A stretch of 51,823 nucleotides of DNA from positions 1 through 51,823 of the forward strand of contig CAYLPT010000003.1 of NCBI GenBank assembly GCA_964385645.1, read 5' to 3'. Below are positions 9,167 through 15,746 of the stretch, one piece after another. Numbering within the stretch: position 1 is the stretch's first letter; the number at the start of each line of letters is the position of its first letter. The position numbers and the translations under genes are program-made. The notes under the pieces are model-generated. The model ran no database searches and had not been told where the DNA came from. It was given only the letters and a program-made list of their open reading frames with translations. This stretch comes from CAYLPT01 sp964385645 (lineage in GTDB: Bacteria > Armatimonadota > Hebobacteria > Hebobacterales > Hebobacteraceae).

Positions 9167-10593
9167 CAGGGCTGTCCACCCGTCCATTTGCTTGGACCTG
9201 CTCCACCCGCGTGAGCCGCGTCGTCTCCTGCGCCATGATGGTCAGGCTGCGCAGCAGTTGTCTTCTCCGCGCGCCCGCTCCCACTGAGAGCACATGCGGC
9301 GCGGTACGCCCTGCCGAGCAGGCGGCGTGCCGTCTCGGAGCAGTGACTCGGCGACAGGGCACCGGCGAGCCTGGAGCGGGCAAGTCGCCTGCGCGCACCT
9401 CTGGCAAACTCTTTCGCCGAGTCGCACTGGGCCATGAGAAGCGACCATTCCATGTGCCGACGCGCCTGCCTCAGGCTCGCGCGCGGGGCAGTGGAGTGCC
9501 AGCGCTCGCCAACCCCGTGCTCAGGTAGCTGGTGCCCCATCTCCGCCCAGACCTGGCAGTACGCCGCCCACTCCTGACGCTTGCGGGGGATGCCCTGACC
9601 CTGGAGGATGCTCTGGGGAGACACTGGCTCCAGCTGGACCGCCTGCGCCCTGGTGGCGCACTTGATGAGCCGCGCGCCCTGCGCGGTCCTCACGAGCACT
9701 GCGGAGACGCCGGCCTCGTCCGTCACCAGGTTGTACCCGTCGCCAAGTGTGACATCTGCCAGTACATTCATCTTATCGAAGCACAGACGGCACCTGGGCG
9801 GCCGGAAGGCCTCCTTGCACCCCATGCGGACCTCGCGCGGCAGCCAGTGTTCTGTCCCGTGTGCATCACAGACCAGCGTGTCCCCGGGCCATCCCCGCCA
9901 GCGCTTGCTTCTATAGGCGAAGTGCGAGACGGCGCTGCGATCCACTCCGGAGCGTGACACCAAGTAGTGAGCGGCGTGGTAGGATAGCACGCCCTCGCAG
10001 ATGAGCCCTACCGCATACACGGTAACGTCCCGCAACGCGGCAACGCGCCGTTGTGCATTACGAAGGGCGTGAACATGGCACGGCAGGCCCGAAAAAGCAA
10101 GTGAGGTGCCCGGCTTGAGAGCACGCATGACCTCGGCCATGGCGGGCGTGGGGCAGTATCTGGAGCCTTGGGCAGCCTTCACGACCTCACTGTCAGAGGT
10201 CACCAGCGTGAGTGGCCGAGTCGGAGCGTCCGGCCTCCACCCGGTCACCACAGCTGCTTGGATGAGCTCGGCGTCGAGCGCAGCCAGCAAGATGGCCGTA
10301 GCGACGCCTCCGCTCGCTCCCGACCAGAGCACATGCTGGTCTGTGGCCTGGCCCCGGTAAGCGGCTACAACGGCGCCCTCGAAGGGGTCGGCCTCAGCAG
10401 GGAGCAGCCCTTTCTCCAGGTGCGTGCCCGGACAGATAGCCGTGCAGAGGCCACAATGTGTGCACCTTCCGTTGTCTACCCTAGGCCAGAGCAAGCCTCC
10501 CGGCGTCTCTGCCATCGTCACAGCGCCCTCCGGACATATGCCGGCACAGGCGCCGCATCCTGTGCATAGCAACGCCTCGACTACTGCCTCCAT
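9166..10593 (-). CDS. FrhB/FdhB-like iron-sulfur protein (coenzyme F420 hydrogenase beta-subunit family)
   Basis: 475 aa from the ATG at 10593; a GTG at 10620 would add nine residues and overlap the upstream gene. Two 4Fe-4S ferredoxin motifs are at the N-terminus: LCTGCGACAGICPEGAV and CTHCGLCTAICPGTH. The FrhB N- and C-terminal domains follow (LWSGASGGVATAILLAAL, AFSGLPCHVHALR, CRLCFDKMNVLADVTLGDGY). In polysaccharide clusters such proteins are regularly paired with pyruvyl transferases, as here, and are thought to carry out a reductive step on a nucleotide sugar or substituent; the reaction is not established. A flavin site in the FrhB domain is expected from family knowledge. Confidence 0.87.
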   Translation of the reverse strand: MEAVVEALLCTGCGACAGICPEGAVTMAETPGGLLWPRVDNGRCTHCGLCTAICPGTHLEKGLLPAEADPFEGAVVAAYRGQATDQHVLWSGASGGVATAILLAALDAELIQAAVVTGWRPDAPTRPLTLVTSDSEVVKAAQGSRYCPTPAMAEVMRALKPGTSLAFSGLPCHVHALRNAQRRVAALRDVTVYAVGLICEGVLSYHAAHYLVSRSGVDRSAVSHFAYRSKRWRGWPGDTLVCDAHGTEHWLPREVRMGCKEAFRPPRCRLCFDKMNVLADVTLGDGYNLVTDEAGVSAVLVRTAQGARLIKCATRAQAVQLEPVSPQSILQGQGIPRKRQEWAAYCQVWAEMGHQLPEHGVGERWHSTAPRASLRQARRHMEWSLLMAQCDSAKEFARGARRRLARSRLAGALSPSHCSETARRLLGRAYRAACALSGSGRAEKTTAAQPDHHGAGDDAAHAGGAGPSKWTGGQP

Positions 10594-10607
10594 GTTGCGA
10601 ACGGCGC

Positions 10608-11846
10608 TCACCAGCGACACTCCAAGAGCAGCTCAGCCGTGTGATCGAACACCGCGTCGGCCGACTTCTCCATCGGGGGCACCGTGCTCTCTAGCACCTC
10701 GGCCAGCTCGCGCCGACGCTGCCACGCCTGCTTGACGAGGGGCAGTAGTGAGTCCTGGTCGGCAGTCTTGCACTGCAGTACATACTCACCGAGCCCAACG
10801 TCTCGCATCAGCTCGTCGTACTTGTGTGCCCAGCCCACGACCACCGCAGGGATGCGCTGCGACAGCGCAGCGATGGTGGCGTGGTAGCGTGAGCTGATGA
10901 GCAGCTCCACGTGCCCAATGACCGACTTGACCTCGGCCGCGGTGTAGTCTCCGGTCATCGCGAAGACCCGGCCGTTTCCCGCCGCCTCCTGCACGAGTGA
11001 GCACAGGTAGCGGTCATCCCTGGACGCACCTGATCGGATCTCGTGCGGTATCAGGGCCAGCTGGGCCCCCAGCCGACCTGAGCAGAACGCGGCCACAGCG
11101 GCCAGGAGTTGTACGTATCTGTTTGCGGGGCCCTTCCCCTCGGTGCGTTCGTACACGCGCATGTTCGGGACGATGCCGATCACCGGACCCGCGTGGGGCG
11201 AGACGCCAACGCCGACGAGCAGTGCCCGTCCCTCCTCGGAGGCAGCTCCCTGGAATCGGAACGCTACGTCCGAGCCCAGGTGGAGCTTCCCATCAGGCCT
11301 TCCAGGAAGGTTCTGCAGGTAGGCGTGTGACTGCCTGTCCCGCGCGTAGATGGCCCGCGCTAGCCGGCAGACCTGGGCCGCGGGCTCCACCACGAGGGGA
11401 TTGGAGAAGGGGCCCCAGGCCTGAGGAAGGTAGACGACTGACCTCGCTCGCACGCCGTTGAGGCATTCCATTAGGTGAAGGTGGTATCTCGCCGAACCCG
11501 GAAACCGATCGCCTATGGCGAACCCACTCACGTCAACCATGGCGTCCGCTCGACATCGGACTATATGCCGGAGCGAGGGCACATCTCTGGGGCTCTCTAC
11601 GGCCACCCGCGCCAGGCGTCTGGACGTAAGCGCACCAGCAACTAGGCAGACCACTTTGCCAGCAGTCGTGCGGTGCCCAAGGACGGGTTCGCAGTTCTCG
11701 CTCTCGACTAGGCGCGCAGCATCTGGGGAGGCAGGCACTAGGAACCTGGCCCGCGGCACGCGCCTCGCCAGCTCGCGCTGGGCGGTCAGGACCATCGCCT
11801 CGGCGCCCTTGTTCACGAAGCCTCCCCCGTGGATGAGGATCCTCAT
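10608..11846 (-). CDS. Polysaccharide pyruvyl transferase family protein
   Basis: 412 aa. Opens with MRILIHGGGFVNKGAEAMV, the glycine-rich start typical of the CsaB/WcaK family; later VVYLPQAWGPFSNP and the C-terminal ISSRYHATIAALSQRIPAVV with WAHKYDELM, the region that binds the donor in this GT-B-like family. The function would be transfer of a ketal pyruvate from phosphoenolpyruvate to a sugar, giving an acidic polymer. GGGGGAG upstream of the ATG is a plausible ribosome site. It is followed 14 bases later by the FrhB-like gene, a pairing that recurs in surface-polysaccharide loci. Confidence 0.9.
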   Translation of the reverse strand: MRILIHGGGFVNKGAEAMVLTAQRELARRVPRARFLVPASPDAARLVESENCEPVLGHRTTAGKVVCLVAGALTSRRLARVAVESPRDVPSLRHIVRCRADAMVDVSGFAIGDRFPGSARYHLHLMECLNGVRARSVVYLPQAWGPFSNPLVVEPAAQVCRLARAIYARDRQSHAYLQNLPGRPDGKLHLGSDVAFRFQGAASEEGRALLVGVGVSPHAGPVIGIVPNMRVYERTEGKGPANRYVQLLAAVAAFCSGRLGAQLALIPHEIRSGASRDDRYLCSLVQEAAGNGRVFAMTGDYTAAEVKSVIGHVELLISSRYHATIAALSQRIPAVVVGWAHKYDELMRDVGLGEYVLQCKTADQDSLLPLVKQAWQRRRELAEVLESTVPPMEKSADAVFDHTAELLLECRW

Positions 11847-11956
11847 CTGCTCCCCCGTCGCGTCCGAGGTGCCTTGACAAGCTGCCCATGGCCGTCCCGC
11901 CCGCGACGGACTCGGCGCCAGCAGTTGGCAGTTGTGCTGTGCATCGTGCTCGCCAC

Positions 11957-13348
11957 CTACTTCGGACTCGCCGTTCCCCTAAGGGCGCTTCGAGGCCGCC
12001 ACACCGAGCCCAGATATGTGATGTCTCTCCGACGGGGAAGCACGGCCGCTGCCAGCGGGGCGCGCGCTGTCCTCATGTACCAGAGAAGTGATACTGCCGC
12101 CTTGCCCGAGTACGCCGCGGAGGACACGAGCCCGGCTCCCAGTATGCCCAGTTGCGGGATCAGGAGCAGGCCCATGCCGACAGTAAGAAGCAGAGCGGCG
12201 ACCGATCCCCAGGTCAAGGCCTGTGGGCGATCATGTCCGACCAAATACGGCCCGACGACCTTCCCCGCGCTCAGAGCCAACACCCCCGGCAAGAGGGCCC
12301 AGAGCACTGGGCCAGCGGACGCAAACTCCGCGCCGAACACCAGAGGTATCAAGGGCGGACCGGCCACAGCGGCCACGACGCAGGCGAGCCCCACGACAAG
12401 CATGGTCATGCGACAGGCGCGTGCGGTCAGTTCGGCGCTGTCGCTTCTGGTGGAGCTGGTGCGCGGGTATAGAGCATTCCCTACCGCGCCCGGGACGTGC
12501 CAGATGAGCTCCGCGAGGGTCACCGCAACTCCGTAGATGCCCACCGCGGCAGGCCCCAGGAAGAAGTTGACGACGAACTGGTCGAGGCGGTAGTTCAGGA
12601 ACTGAGCGATGAACCCGAAGTGGAGCTTGACGCTAAAGCGCACCGCGGAGACGATGGCTGCGAGGTCGAGGGCCGGCCGGATACGCGCCTGGCGGCCCAC
12701 CATCAGGAAGATAAGGGCAGAACCAACGTAGTTGTTGATCGTGAACGCCAGCAGCGCGCCGACAACGCCCCACCTCACACCGAGAACGAGCAACGCACAC
12801 AAGGCGAGCCTGGTGGTGGAGGTGATCGCGCCCACGCGGGCACTGAGTCGGATCAAACCCGCGCCTGTGAGGCAGAGTCCGGCTGTCTCGCCGAAGAGCC
12901 CTGCCGGCAGTCCGATTGCCGCCACCACCAGACTGAGCGTCCAGACGCCGCGGATTACCTGTCCTGCCCATAGGATGCCAGCAACACAGGCCAGCAGCGC
13001 GCCGATCACACCGACGACGAGGGAGAACGTCAGCCCGTTGGAGAGCGCTTCCGACAGAGACAGCTTGCGCTGCCCGATGTAGTAGATGAAGCCGTACCCG
13101 ATGCTCATCGGGAGCACGAGGCCGAACAGCCCGACCCAGAGCCCGGCCACGGCCAGCTCCCCTCGTCCCGCCGCGCCGAGCGCACGCGCGGTGATGACCG
13201 AGGTGCCAGCGCCCATTAGCAGGCCCAGAGCGCGGCGACCCATGATGGCACCGACGTCCCCTAGCAGGCCGGGCTCGTGCGTCGTCGCAGCATCGGCAGG
13301 GCTGCCGGCGCCATGCACGCCATTCGCTGCTTCTGTCTTCCCACTCAC
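11957..13348 (-). CDS. Polysaccharide flippase (Wzx/MATE-like)
   Basis: 463 aa if the GTG at 13348 is used. The open frame reaches an ATG at 13531, but those 61 extra residues are Arg/Ser-rich and unlike the family, and that ATG lies only about seven bases from the predicted sigma-54 transcription start. Twelve or more hydrophobic helices; the first has the family motif VITARALGAAGRGELAVA, and YRLDQFVVNFFLGPAAVGIYGVA is the diagnostic repeat of Wzx-type proteins. It would move the undecaprenyl-linked repeat unit across the inner membrane for the Wzy-type protein encoded downstream. It is the first gene behind the perfect sigma-54 site at 13549-13564. Confidence 0.85.
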   Translation of the reverse strand: MSGKTEAANGVHGAGSPADAATTHEPGLLGDVGAIMGRRALGLLMGAGTSVITARALGAAGRGELAVAGLWVGLFGLVLPMSIGYGFIYYIGQRKLSLSEALSNGLTFSLVVGVIGALLACVAGILWAGQVIRGVWTLSLVVAAIGLPAGLFGETAGLCLTGAGLIRLSARVGAITSTTRLALCALLVLGVRWGVVGALLAFTINNYVGSALIFLMVGRQARIRPALDLAAIVSAVRFSVKLHFGFIAQFLNYRLDQFVVNFFLGPAAVGIYGVAVTLAELIWHVPGAVGNALYPRTSSTRSDSAELTARACRMTMLVVGLACVVAAVAGPPLIPLVFGAEFASAGPVLWALLPGVLALSAGKVVGPYLVGHDRPQALTWGSVAALLLTVGMGLLLIPQLGILGAGLVSSAAYSGKAAVSLLWYMRTARAPLAAAVLPRRRDITYLGSVWRPRSALRGTASPK

Positions 13349-13548
13349 CCTGTTGTCCAGCCGTGTCTTGCCCAAGCACCTGCTGCCCTGCCGCCTGGTG
13401 CTAGCCGACAGAGGAAGCTCTGTCCCGCGGACCTGGGGGCCGGCTTGCTCTACGAGTCTGCCCGGAGAGACTCTGGTGTCTCCTTGCGCACGTCGGCGGC
13501 AGAGCTTCACCCAGATGTCAGCGCGCGGCATTCTGTCGAGGCGGCGGA

Positions 13549-13564
13549 TGCAAGAGTCGTGCCA
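13549..13564 (-). promoter_or_regulatory. Sigma-54 promoter for the flippase and downstream EPS genes
   Basis: Read on the minus strand the site is TGGCACGACTCTTGCA, which fits TGGCACG-N4-TTGCW at every defined position with exact -24/-12 spacing. It lies in the 309-base gap between the sugar transferase and the flippase; predicted transcript start about 13538. Sixteen consecutive bases (13550-13565) are identical to a site before the HEAT-repeat gene (33686-33701). Confidence 0.75.
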
Positions 13565-13657
13565 CGGGCGTCAGACGGTCACGAGGGGCTGTGGGACGGC
13601 GCAGATCGGGGTGCGGGCGAGAGGCTGCCGCCGGTGTGACAAGACGCTGAGAAGCGG

Positions 13658-14713
13658 TCAGGTCCCCGCCCGTGTCAGGACGGTGACGACGGTCATGAGG
13701 AGGATGCGGAGGTCGTGCCAGAGGGACATGCGGTGGAGGTAGATCCAGTCGTAGCGCAGCTTGTGGTAGACGCTGGTGAGGTAGTCGCCGTAGACCTGGG
13801 CGAGGCCGGTGATGCCGGGGCGGACCTTGAGCCGCTCCAGGTAGCCCGGGATGTGGGCGGCGAACTCGCTGACGAACTCGGGGCGCTCGGGCCGGGGCCC
13901 GACGACGCTCATCTCGCCCTTCAGGACGTTCCAGAACTGCGGGATCTCGTCCAACCGGGTCTGGCGGAGGAAGCGCCCGACGGGGGTGATGCGCTGGTCG
14001 TACTCGTGGGCGAGGACGGGCCCGGTCCCCCGCTCGGCGTCAATGACCATGCTGCGGAGCTTGTAGATGCGAAACGGCCGCCCGTCCCGGCCTGAGCGCT
14101 CCTGGCTGTAGAACACGGGGCCGGGGGAGGTGAGCTTGATGGCGACGGCCGCCAGGCAGACCAGGGGCAGGCAGAGGATGAGCATGAGCAGGCTGAAGAC
14201 GATGTCGAAGGCCCGCTTGGCGAGCAGAAAGAGGCGGCACGGCCCGACTCCCCGGAGGCACACGAGGGGGATGTCGGCGACCGGCTCGATGCGGCAGTCG
14301 CCGACCATCGCGTCGTAGAAGCCGGGAAGGACCTTGATGCGGAGCGCCCGGGAGGCGGTCCGCTCCATCGTCCGCTTGATGAGGTCCTCCTGCCAGCTCG
14401 GCATGTAGGCGACGATGACCTCGTCCACCTGGTGGGCCTCGACGATGTCGAGGACCTGGTCGAAGCGCCCCAGGATGGGCAGGCCGTCGAGACGGGGCAG
14501 GTCGAGGCGGTCGTCCGCGAAGCCCACGACCTCGAAGTGCCCATTGGTGCGGCCCATCATGAGCTCGGCGGCGATGTCCTGCCCCCGCGCGCCGGCCCCG
14601 ACGATGAGCACCCGGCGCCGGCGCTCCTGACGCGGGTCGCCGTTGCGCCCAAGGCGCAGGAACCGGCGGGGCGCTGCCTTCAGCCCAAGGCTCTTGTGAG
14701 AGGCCTGTGCCAT
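13658..14713 (-). CDS. Undecaprenyl-phosphate sugar-1-phosphate transferase (exopolysaccharide polyprenyl glycosylphosphotransferase)
   Basis: 351 aa. Residues ~30-135 form a Rossmann-like CoA-binding_3 region (VLIVGAGARGQDIAAELM, VVGFADDRLDLPRLDGLPIL). From ~165 comes the bacterial sugar transferase domain: KRAFDIVFSLLMLIL as the membrane re-entrant helix, SPGPVFYSQERSGRDGRPF, YKLRSM, then RLDEIPQFWNVLKGEMSVVG, GPRPERPEFV and RPGITGLAQVYG. It starts the lipid-linked repeat unit by moving a hexose phosphate onto undecaprenyl phosphate. The four N-terminal membrane helices of classic WbaP-type enzymes are absent. Seven bases separate it from the deacetylase gene upstream. Confidence 0.93.
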   Translation of the reverse strand: MAQASHKSLGLKAAPRRFLRLGRNGDPRQERRRRVLIVGAGARGQDIAAELMMGRTNGHFEVVGFADDRLDLPRLDGLPILGRFDQVLDIVEAHQVDEVIVAYMPSWQEDLIKRTMERTASRALRIKVLPGFYDAMVGDCRIEPVADIPLVCLRGVGPCRLFLLAKRAFDIVFSLLMLILCLPLVCLAAVAIKLTSPGPVFYSQERSGRDGRPFRIYKLRSMVIDAERGTGPVLAHEYDQRITPVGRFLRQTRLDEIPQFWNVLKGEMSVVGPRPERPEFVSEFAAHIPGYLERLKVRPGITGLAQVYGDYLTSVYHKLRYDWIYLHRMSLWHDLRILLMTVVTVLTRAGT

Positions 14714-14720
14714 CTGGCGA

Positions 14721-15746
14721 TCAACCCCACGGGACCGACTCGTCGAGCAGGCTGAGCTGAAGCGACGGCGGGCGCGCGGCGACCGGCGAGGCGGGTGAGT
14801 GAGCGGAGCCGTTCGACCCGGGCGGCGTCCACTCTGCGGAGGCCGGGCTGTGGGCGAGCATGTCGGAGAGCGTGCCGAAGCGGAAGGCGCGAATGAGCCG
14901 GGCGATCCGCGCCTGGGTGTGCTCCAGGTTTGCGTAGCTGCGCAGCCGGCGGAAGGGAGACAGCGCGAAGCGCGGGATGTCCGGGTCGAGCTCCCAGGGG
15001 TGGAGGTAGAAGACCACCGGCTCGCCCCGCTCGTTCAGGCGGCGACAGAACATCTCAACGGCCCACTCGGGCAGCAGGCGGAAGTACGCCCCGCCGGCGA
15101 ACGGGAAGTTCCGCCCTGCCAGGCGCACGGTGGAGGGCGGGACCTCCACGATGCCGGCCGAGCCGTTGACGCGCACCCGGTGGGGCAGCCGGGGAGCCCC
15201 GAGGAAGCCGTAGCGCTCGTGGTAGATCGGGAACACGCTGGAGTCGGTGTCGAAGCCGGCGTACTCGAGGACCTCGAAGGCCCAGGTTGAGCGAGGGGTG
15301 ATCGAGAACGAGGGCGCGCGGTAGCAGCGGGCGCGCACCCCGGCGGCCTCGCCGATGCACTGCGTCGCGCGGAAGAGGTCGGCCGCGAACTGCTCGGGGC
15401 TCTGGTCGAAGACGAGCCGGTGGGCGTAGCCGTGGGAGCCGATCTCATGGCCCGCGTCGCGTATCTCCCTGACGAGGTGCGGGAACCGCGCGGCGTTCCA
15501 GCCCAGGACGAAGAAGGTGGCACGCACCCCGGCGGCGGCAAGGAGATCCAGGAGGCGCCGCGTGTTCTCCACCAGGCGCGGCCGGCAGTTGCGCCAGTCC
15601 TCGAACGGGATGATGTGCTCCACGTTCGAGACCTGGAACCAGTCCTCCAGGTCAACCGTAAGCGCGTTCAGGGTGGGCGCCGCCGGCTGCGGGACCGGCG
15701 CTTCTCCGGTGTGGAGAGTCGGCTCAACGGCGCCCGCGGGCATCAT
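14721..15746 (-). CDS. Polysaccharide deacetylase, DUF3473/exosortase-associated type
   Basis: 341 aa. NodB-type fold: the catalytic start LTVDLEDWFQVSNVEHII, then RATFFVLGWNAARFPHLV, the metal-binding HEIGSHGYAHRLV, YRAPSFSIT, and the DUF3473-type C-terminus (RLPHRVRVNG, IVEVPPSTVRL, GGAYFRLLP, FYLHPWELDPDIPRF). This subgroup occurs in EPS loci linked with XrtA exosortases and removes acetyl groups from N-acetylated sugars in the polymer. Asp and two His ligands are visible. No signal peptide is seen. Its ATG overlaps the stop of the Wzc-like gene by four bases. Its presence ties the EPS operon to the exosortase encoded at 26223-27812. Confidence 0.92.
   Translation of the reverse strand: MMPAGAVEPTLHTGEAPVPQPAAPTLNALTVDLEDWFQVSNVEHIIPFEDWRNCRPRLVENTRRLLDLLAAAGVRATFFVLGWNAARFPHLVREIRDAGHEIGSHGYAHRLVFDQSPEQFAADLFRATQCIGEAAGVRARCYRAPSFSITPRSTWAFEVLEYAGFDTDSSVFPIYHERYGFLGAPRLPHRVRVNGSAGIVEVPPSTVRLAGRNFPFAGGAYFRLLPEWAVEMFCRRLNERGEPVVFYLHPWELDPDIPRFALSPFRRLRSYANLEHTQARIARLIRAFRFGTLSDMLAHSPASAEWTPPGSNGSAHSPASPVAARPPSLQLSLLDESVPWG

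Noticed and set aside
13705..13720. Minus-strand TGGCACGACCTCCGCA, a sigma-54-like site inside the end of the sugar transferase gene
   Set aside because: It encodes the conserved protein motif WHDLRIL, so coding constraint explains the match, and a perfect site lies 150 bases downstream in the true intergenic gap.
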